Source: Pelodera strongyloides (lineage: Eukaryota > Nematoda > Chromadorea > Rhabditida > Rhabditidae). From it: a DNA stretch of 64,000 nucleotides. Position 1 is the stretch's first letter; the number at the start of each line of letters is the position of its first letter. Below, one piece after another: positions 32,839 through 46,200 of the stretch. Below the pieces are notes generated by a model. That model was not told where the DNA came from, did not search any database, and saw only the letters and a program-made list of their open reading frames with translations. The stretch is from contig JAANDG010000099.1 in NCBI GenBank assembly GCA_036852015.1, positions 186,001 through 250,000 on the forward strand, read 5' to 3'. Position numbers and translations under genes: made by a program.

Positions 32839-34297
32839 ATCTTATTGCACCGATTTTGAAGTATCGGCACAATCTTTGAAGTTAGAGTCATTAGTTGGAA
32901 TGTATATGGTTCAAGCGAGCTACTCCATGATTTATCTCATATTTTGAGTTTCTGGTTAACTTCCAGCGGTAACATATCAACGTGCGTATATCTTTTCTTT
33001 ATTTGTCATTAAACTTTCCTATCCGAAAATGATACGGGTAACCATGCGAATTAGCTAGAAACAAGTCCTTGGAATGTACAAGATTCCCACTTTTACAGCC
33101 ATGATTTTCCATATCTGCACAATACGTAATTCAACTCTTATTAATATAGGGCTTCTTTGTTTTCTGTTTAACTAATTGCAGCATATATTATGCATATATA
33201 TACAATAAAAAGCTCCATGGTACGTAATTGTGGTTTAAAAAAACGACAAGATAGTTCAAACATTTAACGATCGCCTCAATAAATGACAATTAATCACAGA
33301 GAGATCGATGCTAGAGGATAACAGTAAAGGGAAAAGGATATGCATCTATGTATCACTCACTCAATCAATATGGGCCTAAATTGTGCTTCTCAATTTACAG
33401 GAACGCAACAAATTCACGAGATCATAACGAAGTTTTCACATTTTCATAAAACTGATAAACTATGATATGACAGCATTTTTTTTCAAATTCACAAGTAAAC
33501 ACTGTTTAAGAGCTGGATGATATCAGCTGTTCAAGAAAAGGAAACTTTAAGCTAGAAACGTGAACAATGAGATCATTTGTAATGTGCGCAATAAATACAC
33601 GTAGGGAAAAGAAGTTGTCTACACTAAGAAAAATGAATCAAAGGAAGTACAATTCAGACCAAGTGATCCAGCTCCCCTGCAAGAGCTACTATCAAAGTTA
33701 ATCATAAAATAGCTAAACTTTTTTCATCAGTACTGCGTCCTCGTTGTTCTGCTCATTTCTAAAAATAAAAATAAAATAACGAGCCTATGCAAAAAGGATA
33801 GTTTGTGTTGTGCGCATTTGGGGTGCAAACTGAAAACATTGTGCACTCGCTAACTATGCATAAACTATACATCACATTCTAGTTTTTTTACCAGGTGGGA
33901 CGTCCTAATATACCATATCAAACAAGTGTGTAATATCTAGCTACCTTTTCGCAGGTATGACACCTAAAGTCTACCTTTTACCTGGATGATCTCTTTACTA
34001 AAACGAGAAAACGGTGGCGCAGTCCTCGTTTGAAGCCTGAAGTTCTACTTAGGAGAGAAAGCGCTACTAGAATTAGGCGGAGATGATGCACGAATGTTAG
34101 TCTTGGATTTATCTGCCCCCCCCCCCCTCTTCTTGTTAATATATTGCAGTGTTCTCGTCTATGTCGAATAACTCACAGATGTGTATTGTTCCTATTTTGC
34201 AGGATATGTGCATTCGTGCTCATCTTCACCGTTGGAGAGTCGTTTGTGCTCGGTGGTGTTATACTCTAAATGATTGCCCACAGTTAATTCCAAGACA
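32839..34297. other. Convergent intergenic spacer (channel / 7TM receptor)
   Basis: 1.46 kb of AT-rich 3' flank shared by two convergent genes, with a poly-C tract at 34126-34137. AATAAA-like signals occur on both strands. No coding exon is supported. Confidence 0.55.
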
Positions 34298-36918
34298 TCA
34301 TTTCAAAAGAAGTAAACTCAGTTTTAGTGCGACGTTGGCATATATGCACCAATTATTTTTTTCAAGAGGATTCCTCATGTTAGAAATGCTATGAATTCTG
34401 ACCTGTCGACAACCGATCATCTTACGAAACGTTTCCCTGTATTCACTCGAGCACAGTGCGTACAAATAGAAGTTGTATAAGTAACTGAATAAAATTATTT
34501 TGAAAATACTGGAGTTGTGTCAACTACCATGCCTCTTACTATTTTTCCACAGAGCCTGGTTGCCCACGTAGCAATGTAAACTTGTGATGAGCAAATACAT
34601 ATTATTTAAAATAAATAAAGTGAAACAGCGAACTACCTGGTTGCCTGCAGGAGATTGCTCAACGCCCGAAAGCATTGCCAAAATATTGAAGATTCAGGTA
34701 CCTTCAATTACGAGTTAATTTCTGAGATAGTTGTAAAAAAGCACTGTTAGCTCGCTAGGATAAGTTCGCCAAATATAGGCTGATAGCGCGCACGCACGCT
34801 TATGTACACACGTACATACACATACTCGTAAACACACGCACAGATCATCAATTATGTATAAGTCATTACATTGCCAATGAAGAGGCTGAGTAGCGATGCA
34901 GGCAGATTGCAGATCACAAATGTTGTGGCAGTCACCAGAAGTAGAACTGATATTCGGGATCGATCATCTCTTCCATTACGGCCTCCAATCCGTTGTCGAA
35001 TGCTCCTCCTGACAAATGTTTATAGATACATAGAAAACAGCCACGTATCGATTATTTTTTCGAAAATCGATTAATTAAATTGTGCTTGTCTACTGTAATT
35101 TATTTCACGCCAAACATAAAACGTACTACGAGCATCACAGACAATCGAACGCACAAGACAATTTGTTAAAACAACTAGTTTTAGAATTACGATAATTTCA
35201 TCCATTTATTTGTTACCATATAAGAGCAAAGCTGTGCGTGTACTAAACGTTCGTGGCGTTGTATCTACATAATTGCCAGAGAAAACATATAACAAATAAA
35301 GCTTGTACTGACCGAATTGTTCTCTGATTGAGGAGCCTGAGGCTCCGTACCATCGCCAAGTTGAGGACAACGAGAATTGCTACCGGTCCCCATCGAGAAA
35401 CTAACTGAAACCATCCACATACACTGTGTTCCTCAAAAATGTTTCTCGAATATGCACCCGTGGCGGCATGTGATGTTAGATACACTTGAACATCTCCGTT
35501 TGGATTTCATACGTTAGAATTCCTTATAAATCTTATCCATTGATTTTTTTTAGCTGTCATAAGTCTATATCATAAGGGTACGCTACTTCATCTTTTCGGG
35601 TGACCATTTGGTTTTCATGAACAATATTGCGATATGATTCATTATGCAGCTCAATAACAATCATTAATTTTAAATATTAAAATAGTTTGACTAACCTCTC
35701 TGAACAAGAGGTAGCATTTGAAGGTGACCATATCTTCGATCTCCTTGTTTCGCACGAGGCTCCAGTAGAATCTGAAGAGGAGTTTTGTTGATATTATTGT
35801 TGTTAAGTGTTATTAGTAGCAATAAGATCCCCTTTGGTACTGTTGTTATATAGATACCTTAATCGATCGTGGTCAAATTCTTCAGCCAGTTTTTTCTGCC
35901 ATATGGAGGGCAGGAACACGAGAAATGCAGTAATGTACAGCGAAATGATAATTGTTAACGTCTTTTTTGCCGAATCGGCCGAATTGAAGAATGTGATCGG
36001 ATGACACACAGAGAGATACCGATCCACTGTCATGGCCACGATACACAATGCGCTGAAATAAATACTACAATGGAGTGGCCAACGACTATTTTTTTATTTT
36101 ATTACTTAATACGACACCATTTGGAGAAGAATCTAACAAAACATTCATTAATATTCCAAGTGTTATGAAGACGTGAATTTCCTAATTTATTAAAGGTTTA
36201 CATATGCACAACATTCTAACTAAAAGAAAAACGAAGACGCAGAATTTTGAAGAAAGAAATCACCTCGCTGCGATCGAGGCGTTTATAAGTGGAAGCTCCA
36301 CATGAGCATGATACAGCATCGCCCATTTATTATACGGATCGTGCAGACCTGAATGGTTTATCTTTTACTCAATAAGTCGTCATCGTTTCTCTTAATAAGG
36401 CTGACTGACAGTTTGTACTAATTCAATGATGGACCACGGGAACCCAAAGATTGCAAGCACAATACTGAACAGTGAATGCAAACCGACCAGCGTGTCTCAA
36501 TATAAAAGGAATGAAGGTCAAGATGGAGAACATATCCGCCATCGCCGACGCTTTTAAGTAGAGGAAACCACCCGACGGAAGTTGGAGAAGAGTGCACACG
36601 TTCAGACATTGGTTCACCATACCTAAGCGCATGGTTCGTAATTTGGTGATAATTAAAAAAAACCTATACGAGCTGGTCATATCTGGCTGTCTTTTTGCTG
36701 AGAGGTTGACTGCATTGGAATGCTCTGTTTCAGTTCACTTGAGGGACACAAAACATACCTATGCTCAAAACAACAGGCATGACAAGAACGTGGGCCACAT
36801 ATTCGACTTCGGCCATGGGGGCCTGGCCGTCCAGTCCGGACTCCTCGACGACAAGGTCCAGCTCTTCTAAACACAAAAATAAGTACGTAACTCTAAAAGG
36901 AAACAGCCGACAAGTCAA
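34298..36918 (-). CDS. Rhodopsin-family 7TM receptor, neuropeptide (FMRFamide-like) type
   Basis: G-protein-coupled receptor of the plasma membrane. Exons in phase: 36866-36759, 36622-36488, 36348-36264, 36052-35858, 35771-35696, 35404-35313, 35008-34870, 34701-34637 and 34484 to a stop at 34298 (reading through a possible donor near 34403). TM1 is VAHVLVMPVVLSIGMVNQCL. TM2 contains the LKASAMADMFSIL motif. TM3 ends IVAMTVDRYLSV (DRY). The ECL2 cysteine is FKCYL. TM5 is WGPVAILVVLNLAM, TM6 is VLLLVTATTFVICNLPASLL (N in place of the usual W), and TM7 is SNLLQATSYLYNFYLYALCS. This layout fits nematode peptide receptors of the FRPR/DMSR kind; the ligand is unknown. Start choice: Met 36918 reads straight into exon 1, but TTTGTGTTTAG at 36867 could be a trans-splice acceptor, giving a start at the internal Met before AEVEY. 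Confidence 0.87.
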
Positions 36919-36936
36919 GTTGTGAAAACAACATAT

Positions 36937-38030
36937 CTAGCGCTTTCTTGAACGGTTCTTTGGCAAATGGTTTGTACTTTCATAGCGCTCCTCGAAAAGC
37001 AAAGAACTCAGAATTGAACGCACGATGGGGTTGAAAAAAGTATAAGTTGAAGAGTAAAGATATTTGAATTGAATAATTATGCCGGCTGCGGCATTTATTT
37101 GGACAAGCATAATACAGTCACTGGCGATGAAGTGTATCAGCAAAAATCAACAAAAATGGGCGTTTATTTGCAACTGAAGGTTAATTTTTTAAATTAATTC
37201 GTTTATTACGATAACGTAAATAAAAGATCTGTAAGGCAATTGAGAGGAACCTTAAAATTAAACAAACATTGCGGCAATAAAGATTCGTATAAATGATAAC
37301 AATACAACATTGCTCTCATGTTCAGTAAATACTGACATTTTCTGAACAAGTAATTAATTTGCTTTCTGTTTTTGACTCTGTCTATGGGGTGACATTGAAA
37401 ACGAAAACTTTCCAAACATGGCTCTCATTCGCCTTCTTTGTGCTTTCAGGTAATAGTTTGTAGATCTAAGCTCAAGCTTACCTTCAAATACCATTTGGAA
37501 AAAAACGTGTTCACGAAATAGGGAATTCGGGAGTAGCTGAAGACAATAGCAAGAAATGTGATGAAGACCCAGACACTATATAGCTGATAAGGATGGAGCA
37601 AACAATAAAGTGATCGAAAGACTAAGTTGAAAGAGTTCCTCGCTTCTCGGAAGACCAGGAGGCTCAATTATGGTAAAGTTGAATTCTTTGAATTTTTTTT
37701 TTACTTCCAAAAAGTATAAGAGTAACCCAGGAATTTGCAAGGGCGCTTTATTATTTATAAAAAATAGCGAAACTTGGATAAGATTGACACGTTTGTGCTA
37801 GTATGTCGTTGGGCTATGCTGTTTTCTTACATTGCGTTTAATTGTATGAAAGAAAAAGGTCATTTTTACAAAATAAAAGAAATTATTTTTGAGAAATAAT
37901 GTCTTTTAATTAATGCCCGGTCGAGCGGCTTTCAGTTTGTTGCATGTTACACTGCGCCAACCATGGGGTTTACTCATGTTAACAGAATATAAATACCCGA
38001 TGATCAACATAATTATCTCTTTGCAAGAAA
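36937..38030 (-). CDS. Second 7TM receptor (nematode chemoreceptor-like), 3' part
   Basis: Three exons read as TM5, intracellular loop 3, TM6 and TM7. The first (37584-37483) gives YSVWVFITFLAIVFSYSRIP and FSKWYLK. The second (about 37350-37270) gives KMSVFTEHESNVVLLSFIRI. The last (about 37117-36937) gives DCIMLVQI and YLYSSTYTFFNPIVRSIL, then a basic tail and stop at 36937. Phases agree if the second exon ends at a GTTTGT donor. A possible TM4 exon (IIMLIIGYLYSVNMSKPHGW) lies near 38030-37946. No DRY or TM1-TM3 exons were found. The FNPIVR end of TM7 resembles serpentine chemoreceptor families rather than the downstream peptide receptor. The gene could be complete with an unseen 5' part, or degenerate. 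Confidence 0.5.
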
Positions 38031-38237
38031 AAAATGAAGGAGCGTTTTGGTTATGGATGAATGATGGCTACACCGATTTCGAGTTAAAAAGGGCAAATTA
38101 CTTATTATTTACTTCATATATACATTCATTTATTACGAATAAGCAGATTCGAGAAGTGTGCAAGGTATTCACGCTCAGGAACGCTACGTAGATAGTAAGG
38201 AAGGCAGTCACAATATTTTCGCAATTTTTATTTAATT

Positions 38238-38605
38238 TTCATTAAATATAGGAAGGTATGAGAAAACATTCAATACCAATACCAATTTCCAGAAAAACAA
38301 ACTCTGGGAGAGAATTCACTGAGAATGGGAGACTCGACTACAGTAGATGCGCAATTGTCCGGGAAAAGGCTCATTATAATATAATAAATACCCTTCAGTG
38401 TTAGACAATTGTGATATGCTGTCACTGCAGGGTATTCAATCGCTGCCGCATTCCGGCCAACTGCTTTCATTCACAATATATTTGCATCCAGTCACTCCCA
38501 TTCTCAGTGAGTTATCTCCCTGAGTTCGTTTCTCTTTGACTTCATATTGGTACCATATTTTCCATCACACCTTCCTATATTTAATGAAAATCAAATAAAA
38601 ATGAC
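38238..38605. mobile_element. Foldback (long inverted repeat) element
   Basis: The left arm (38238-38345) is the reverse complement, with mismatches, of the right arm (38493-38605). Shared strings include CCCATTCTCAGTGA, CCTTCCTATATTTAATGAAAA and AAATAAAAAT. The centre is about 150 bp and includes an ACAATTGTGATATGCTG stretch. The right arm plus downstream sequence is repeated at 63483-63622. No coding capacity. Confidence 0.85.
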
Positions 38606-39306
38606 GAACTTATCGTGACTGCGTTCCTTTAACAATCGATTCGGTTACATTTGTGACACAAGAATGGATAATATAGATTTTGTTTAAACCGTGGCTTCCA
38701 TGAATGTTTACGATTTATTCTATAGCATGCTTTTGTATTTGTAAACATTTTGCCACTTCCGTATTCTATTGCTACGAGCCCATCCACCTATATAGGATTT
38801 TAATTTTTCTTCTATACATTAAGAAATGCTGCCCATGATCAATGTGGCGTATAAATTTAAGTCTAAATTGAGTGAATTCAGACGGAAAATCTTTTCAAAA
38901 AGGTCACTGAACGGTTCTCAAGCAAACATTATGCAAAAACTGTTGTGATATTTGAAAAGAGTTCACAGAGCAAGCCAACGGGGTCTAATTTTAGGAACGT
39001 ATTTTAGACGAAAAATGTGTACCAATACCAATTAAGAACAGCTTAAAACTAATATAAGGAACAACTACTTTTGTATCCTTTGTTAGATAGAAACCATAAG
39101 CACTGTGAGGAGCGTCTTCATCGGTTTGATCCACACCAGAGCGGGGAAAAAACAGTGGGACAGACCGAATTATTCATGGAGATGAGTGCAATAATTACGA
39201 TATTTACCACTTATTGCTATTGCGAATGAAGAGCACATCGGTGTTCATCTGAGCATCAAAACAATTAAATATTGTTTCTCGGCTATGTTTTTTGATGTGA
39301 CTGTAC

Positions 39307-39406
39307 ATGGGTTGCTGGAAATGTGTTTTTCACAGTGATTCTCCTTGAATCCTCTACTTCAGTAACTAGTAAAAAGATGAAAAAACCTGTACAACTGGAT
39401 AAATCC
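39307..39406. repeat. 98-bp direct repeat, copy A
   Basis: Starts ATGGGTTGCTGGAAATGTGT and ends CAACTGGATAAATCC. Nearly identical to 39646-39743, 339 bp downstream. The two may be long direct repeats flanking an insertion or a local duplication. Confidence 0.92.
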
Positions 39407-39427
39407 AAAGTTTTGACCACTGTAGAT

Positions 39428-39620
39428 TATAATAATAATAATAATTTATTACATCACAAGGATGCGCACGAAAACATTTATGATAAAATATAAAATACAA
39501 CTAAGACAGCGAAACGGTAATCAGGGACATGCGTTCAAGTATGCGGAAATTCTGGGGCATCGAACAGGGTAATTGGCCGAGTACTGTAATCCCGGAGGCT
39601 GGACACTATCTGTGTGCAGA
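39428..39620. repeat. Dispersed repeat with (AAT)n head, copy 1
   Basis: It starts with a short AATAATAAT run, then TTATTACATCACAAGGATGCGCAC, and later has a GGCTGGACACTATC block. The same order of blocks recurs at 45776-45960 (TATTACATCAGGGAGATGCGCAC ... GCTGGACACTATC). It may be the 3' end of a retroposon with its simple-repeat tail on the opposite strand. Confidence 0.65.
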
Positions 39621-39645
39621 CTGCTGTGGACAACAAATCCGCGAA

Positions 39646-39743
39646 TGGGTTGCTGGAAATGTGTTTTTCACAGTGATTCTCCTTGAATCCTCTACTTCAG
39701 TAACTAGTTAAAGATGAAAAAACCTGTACAACTGGATAAATCC
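39646..39743. repeat. 98-bp direct repeat, copy B
   Basis: Second copy of the 39307-39406 sequence, same orientation, differing mainly by a 2-3 base change near TAACTAGT(A/T)AAA. Confidence 0.92.
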
Positions 39744-42700
39744 TTTAACGGCTTATGTGTATACTGCAGTTATAACAAAAAAAATTGGGGGACAATGACA
39801 GTTAGTTTTTACTTTTCTTAAACAAACTCGTTTTTTAAACAAACCCAAATTCATTGCAAACGACAACATTAGGAAGTTATGTTGCAGCCTTTCTTTAAGT
39901 TGCGGAGGATGAATGCATTTCCGAACTATTTGATGTAGTGTTAAAGCGAAGTTGACATTCCGACACCGCTAGTTTAGTTTGTCTGGGATCGCAGAGGCGT
40001 GGGTTATTTCTTTGGCTTCCTGTGTGTCCCTAATTGTGTCAATTTACATAAATCTATGGCTACGATAGATGCTGCACTGGTCACAAAAACATGTGCACGA
40101 GTCTCTTTTTGCATGCTTGGCACATGCTATCCCCCAAGTGACATTTAGGTTTCTGCTGTCAACGTGCTGAACGGCTAAATTGACCAAATAAATATGCACC
40201 GACGAAACAGTGGAGAGATGAGAGGGCTTAGAAGATCAGAATCCGAAGGTTTGTGAATTCAGAGAGAAGATGAGAAAGGGCAAAGGGTAGGATAAGATGC
40301 ACAAAACTACCTAATGCGTGCATTTTGAGTTTGAGCCTGATGTTCAAGTTGATCCTGCTGAAACAACGGTTGAAAGCCGCCCGGTGCCGGTATAAACCAT
40401 ACATTAATGTACGCGATAACACGGCCCTTATTGATAGAGTTCATTCACACATTAGTTTTTACGAACATACTCTTCCACCCTACCTCTTTAGTGCCGCAAA
40501 GAAATGTTTAAATGTTTCTAATATTTGTGACTTGGAAAGTAGATCATAGAGAGAAACTAAACTAAACAAGACCGTGATCGAACAATTGTTTCAATGAATT
40601 TCTATCGCGAAAAGTGGGGCCAATCACACGAGGAACGAGGAATATATGCAACAAAAATGTGGCAAAACTACGTTCACGCTACACAAGGCATTGAAGGTGC
40701 TGGAAAAACATTTAAGTCTGAATTTCAAGGATAAAATATCACAAAGGGGATTTTCTTTCTTTCTTATTATTCTGTATAATTAAAGTTGACAAAACTATAG
40801 TTCGTGTTTGATTTTTGCTAGACAGTGCGAATCCAATTTAATCCAGCTTTCTGAAAGACCGCGACTGGACGAAGCTTGATTTTCAAACATGCGATGTCGT
40901 CAAATAATTAGTACTGATTGCATGGAGCTTCAGAAGCACGTGTAATACAGGAGACATCAATTTCCTTTTTTTAACTTTTTTCATATAACATCAATTTCCC
41001 ATCAAAGTAAAGGATAAAAATTTGTCATTTAATCCAACAATAGCCAATTAAGTTCCATTTGGAAAGTTCAAGGAAATTAATAATTATGAAGGTAACATCC
41101 TGCCACGCACTGAAATATGCAATTTTACACTTATGATTTATTGTCCCGGGTCCAACGGGGTAACTTATTGTTATATTTTTAGAGAAATACATGATATATA
41201 TTTCGCACGCTCCTAGCGAGCGTTCATTTTTTTCTATTTGAAACGTTCAACGTTTTAAAAGGAACGGCCTGAGCATGAGCGCCTGGAGTTGACAAAACAT
41301 AATCAAGGAAACCTATGGAAGAGAACGTTGAACTTGTTTACTTCACCACTTATTTGGGGGGGGGGCGGTATTCGACCATGACTGAATATCTTCTGATGAC
41401 TTGCACACTCCCTCCCTTCACCCTTTGCCCTATCCATCACTCTGCAAAAGTTGTTCGCCCAAATTGTGGACCATGTTGATTACTCGTAAACTTCAACCAC
41501 GTTCAGAGTGAATCGTCAAAAGGCATTGAGCGGCCAAACTATCCCAAAGCACATGCGGGAATAGAAAACAAACATAATAGTTTTAAAAGTGACAAGCAAA
41601 TATAATCATCTTTTATAAGTATTCATTCGGTGAGCGGCCGGCCAAAACGTGGGTCAAAGATATCAAGTACAATAGGATGAAAAAAAACAATGGATGTGTT
41701 CATTTTCATTTGGAGGAAACAAATTCTCTTATAAAAAGCTGGCAACTAGCTTATCTGTTATAATTATTCATTGGGTCGCATGGATTACATATTATAATAA
41801 CGAATTAGTAGCAGCGTGCTCTCCTTGTTTTTATGCGGAGAGCTGACAATAAGCATTCTAATGATGCTAAATGGTGTTAGGCCAAAGAAAGAAGCCACAT
41901 GGGAAAAGGGAAGCAGTAATAAATGACTCAGAGCATATAATAATCCTGATATTATATACTGCTTACTTGTATGTGAGAGTATTGCCTTCATTTCACACAA
42001 TAACAGCCAGAACGAAGTAATGCACATGAGACAGAGAAAGAGAGAGAGAGAAAGAGAGATAGAGAGAGAGAGAGCAAGAGAAAAAAAACAGAGAAATAGA
42101 GAAAGGATGCAGAGAGATAGTTAACGAGAGAAGAGAAAGGAGGTCATCCGGAAGTGTTAGGGAAAGGTTCGGTGTTGGTGACTTTTGCATACTTGATTCG
42201 TCTCCCTCATTGTATGCAAAAATACATACTGCAGCTTCCCCAGCCGCTAAAAATATTCAAAACACAATATGAGATAATCAGATTCTCTGGTTCCAAGTCT
42301 GGTAATTTGATAAGTAAACGAAATTAGAAAAAAGAAAAACGTTTCAAATTGAGTTATGTCGGACAAATTCCGTCGATAACGATGTGCAACCTTGCGTTGT
42401 TATTTGAGAAGCTCCGTGTGTTCCTCTAGTGTCGCATATGTCATAAAAATCGCAATTTTTTTGTTTATTGAAAAAGTAAACAATTCACGATCCTCTATGA
42501 AATAGATGAATGACAGCATGGCTAAAGGACCGTTTTTTGATGAAACGAATTATAATAATGACTGATAATTAAGTTAACTTAAAAACGAAATTTAAAACAG
42601 AAAAAGAATTAATATGGGCTATCCTTCAAAAAGCCCTAAAGAAGAAGATTGGTAAGCATGATAATTGTCATTTTCGAACAGCCACCAGTTGATAATTGCG

Positions 42701-42996
42701 CGTTATTTCTGCGATTGTTTATTGTCTAGTCAAGCATTTACTCGCAAATTACTTCTAACAAGAGGAAGTGCGCATGTAAATTGTAACGCTAAAATTCAGT
42801 AACCAGTATTTAAAGTACGGTAGAGGAAAAGAGCCGAACACAGCAAATGTTCTATTCTTTTTTCAAACACTGAAAGTTCTATGAGTTGTATGGAGACTAC
42901 TCCTAGCAATAAGCGTGACAGAAATGAGAACAATTGCAGTGAAAGTCCGTCCTGCATACAATTTCACGACTATTTTCCCTACTTGTGAGAAAATGA
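39744..42996. other. Repeat-rich intergenic DNA without recognised genes
   Basis: AT-rich DNA. An open frame at 40325-40549 has no splice context or motif that I recognise. A poly-G tract lies at 41355-41365 and a purine-rich GA run at 42031-42130. No exon chain is supported on either strand. Confidence 0.5.
42031..42130. repeat. (GA)n-rich microsatellite
   Basis: Interrupted AGAGAGAG runs over about 100 bp, purine-only for most of the length. The opposite-strand SLSLSL-type frame is a by-product of the repeat. Confidence 0.9.
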
Positions 42997-43002
42997 ACTC
43001 AC

Positions 43003-43262
43003 CTGTCAAGAAAAGCTTCACAGTCATGTTCCTTAGGTACTGAGTAAGCGTGAGAACATCAGACGGGTTTTTGACAGGCTTGAGAAACACGGCCTCACAG
43101 GGTCGTCTCCCAGCTACGACTAATTTTATTTCAGCCACCCAACGCTGTCGGAAATTGGGTAGAATGTGAAAACACATTCAACAATTTCAATTTTACCTCC
43201 ATCTTGCAAAGCTTCGCATGTTCGTTGCATCGAGAACAGAAGCCATCATCAGCACCCCCACC
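43003..43262 (-). CDS. Two unassigned exons, Cys-containing (partial gene)
   Basis: Exon 43262-43197 (acceptor CTGTTAG, donor GAG|GTAAAA) encodes a segment with GFCSRCNEHAKLCKME. Exon 43144-43003 (acceptor CCGACAG, donor ACAG|GTGAGT) continues in phase with RWVAEIKLVVAGRRPCEAVF and an N-glycosylation sequon (RNMT). Clean splice sites and shared phase make these likely real exons of a larger minus-strand gene. Other cysteine-bearing minus-strand frames lie upstream near 44565-44443 (DWCLSACGQGRVC) and 46835-46688 (ICPLYNMCALEECSC), but I could not join them consistently. I do not recognise a domain; an extracellular protein is a guess. Confidence 0.35.
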
Positions 43263-46200
43263 CTAACAGGGAGCATAAGTAATGTGTACGTACCATCGAA
43301 TGGACGGAAGACGCGCATCTGGTGTTATGAATAGAACACGCGGAGTGCGGTGGCGAATTGGTTATGAGTTTGCACGAACATTCCATATTCAGAGACGGAC
43401 CTTCTTAGTTCTTCTCACATCTCTCTCTCTTCAGTGCACTTCAGGAGAAAAGACCGAGAAGGGTGGCAAAGACATCAACGGAATAAGATTACAAAGACTG
43501 AAGCCATTTCCCCATCCATTATGACATCCGCACTCAAATACGAAAACGGGGAGCGTAGTACAAGCACACAACAGGGGAGCATATTATTCATAATGTTCTG
43601 GAAAAACGAGGGCACACTTTGTTTTTTGTGACTTGGTAAATAGTTTATTGATACATACACATACACATATGATTTCTTAGTAATTTTCACATTCGAGCTT
43701 TTTTTCCTCATGTCTTAGCCCCGTTGAAAATTGAAGAATTAGATCTGTCCCCCACTCTGACAGGCACCATAAGTAACCAAATGTTTAAAACCGTCCTGCG
43801 TTTCCATAAACATGAGGTGGTATGTGTCCCAGGATGAGAGAGTAATACTCAGTGTATAATCCCTTCTAACCTTGAAAATTCATTTTTCAGCTGCAGGGAT
43901 TCACACTGATTTCCATAGTCTTCGCAAGTACTCGGTTGGGTTGGATTGCTCAAAGAAGATCTGGCTATGTGCGTTTATAGCTGTTTGGACTCCATTTGTC
44001 GGATCCTTTGACCAGCGGCTCAGACTTCAATTCACAGTTTGGCGAACAATATGTCCTGGCACGCTATATACATGCAATTCTATAGATGTCGAGTTCTCGC
44101 ATGATTCAATATTTCTTGCTCCTTGTAGTACTGGAAAAAAGTGGAAAACAGTGAGCGTTCTAGGGCCTCCACTTACGTCGAGTTGCATGCAAAGCATTAA
44201 ATAAATTATTTTTAAATTATTTTTACGCTTCAAGAGCGTGCACCTTTATTCGAGGGTGAAAATACAGATTCAATGTTTGCTTATGACATGTTCCGCAGAG
44301 GTCCTGAGCAGTAGGAGACGAGTTCCAGATGACAAATTGCTCGACGTTTTCGGGCTAGGGTCAGGAGGGATCGCCCATGATTCTCTCGCCTGTTTTGAAC
44401 AGTCCCTAATATGAACATATACATAGTCAAAGTTCACCTGCATGACGAGGAGGAGCGGCCAACGGTTTCCCTTTTACAATCATCTACAATACAAACACGA
44501 CCTTGCCCACAAGCAGACAGACACCAGTCGTGATCGACAGCGGTGGATCGTCGTCCGCGTGAACTCCAGCGGCCAGGCTTTAGATATCGCGTCAGAAGAT
44601 TACTAATAGAATTTATCCAATAAACTCTCTACTTTCATTTGCTCTGGTTCGCTTACTAATATATTACCGTCCCAAACTGTTCGTGGGCGCCTTGTTTATT
44701 TTACGTGTGCAAAGAACGCCCATGACCAGCGGATCCGTGACGCTTATGGTAAATATTTACACTATTGATCCGCCTGAATGCCAAAAGGGTAACAGCAAAG
44801 CACGATAATTGATAGCCAGGAGTAAACAATCGGAACTTGCCCTAAAATATATGTGTGTGTTTATGTGCTGCAGGTTTTTTGTAGTTTACCCGACTAGAAT
44901 CTTCGAAACTTAGGAGTCTCTATGTATTTTTCAGGGATTTTCATTCATTTAGGTAAAGCGACGAATGTAAAAGCATTTTGTAGTTATGGTGATGTTATGT
45001 TCACCATGTCGTACGGTGATTCACTACACAGACCAATTCAATAGTAAAAATTTTTCCTGATGACCGACAGTCCAAAAATCTAATAGGTTAGATTACTTCG
45101 CAAGAGGTGTGAGATCCTTGACTACGCATAATCAATGTACAAGTAAAAACTAATAGTTACAAAAATGGAAATTTCTCGTATGGAGATCATCTATGTGTAC
45201 TACAGAGTACAACAAAGACTGTTACATAATCAGGTACCTTCTCAGCGCCTATTTGATTCCCTGTTGAAGGAGCGCCAGCTAGCTGCGGTAGTTAGTTCCA
45301 AAAATACATACAAAATACTTGGAATACGCGAGAAAGTCAAAAGTGGATAGGAGACAAAAGCCAACAATCACGTCAAATCTTCCCAGGCACCTTTTCCGAA
45401 AATGAACCGAGTATTTAATTAAAGAATGGGGCCACTTTGGCAAACACAATCTGGCCACACACACAGGCGCGATTTTCCTAAGAGTTGTCAAATCAATGTA
45501 GGGGAGGTTCAGGATAACAATGTTTTATATGCTTATTTTGCAAACAAACTGCCTGTACGTTTTAATGCAACACAACACGTTTCTCCTGAAATGGCAAGCG
45601 CATTTTGAACAAGCAATGTTCTACTTCCTCAAACACCAGCAACTGGGGTCCCTCGGAAGACGCCTTGACCGTACAGCCAATTATTTAAACAGTTGCATTT
45701 GACCCCAAGTTCAGTTACTTGGCGGGTCCAGTTATGTATTATTCGCCGATACGCCCCTAACTACGAAGAGCAGACCTAATAATAATAATAATATATTACA
45801 TCAGGGAGATGCGCACAAAAGCCTACACCGAGTAAAATGTTTCAAAAACAAATGAGATCTATTGAAAGGAGATAAGGACATGAAGTAGGATTTTTGGGAC
45901 TTATAACAAGAGCGCGTATTAGCCGAGAACTACAAACCCAGTAGCTGGACACTATCGGACACTAACACACGTTAGCGTGCACAGACCCAGGGTTACATCA
46001 ATGACTAAATTCACCGAACGACCTAGGCCAATACTTACTACATTTATAACTGTGCCAAGTGTGAGAGTGAGATGACGGATCACGACGTGTATCTCAGGCT
46101 TAGCAGTTCACTTTGGGCCCACCCGACCAGAACATAACAATGACAAACGACTGCCCATTTATGACTTTGAAAATTGTTTAAAGAATTCAGTAATCACGCT

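Noticed and set aside
41993..42190. Ser/Leu-repeat minus-strand frame
   Set aside because: A translation artefact of the GA microsatellite.
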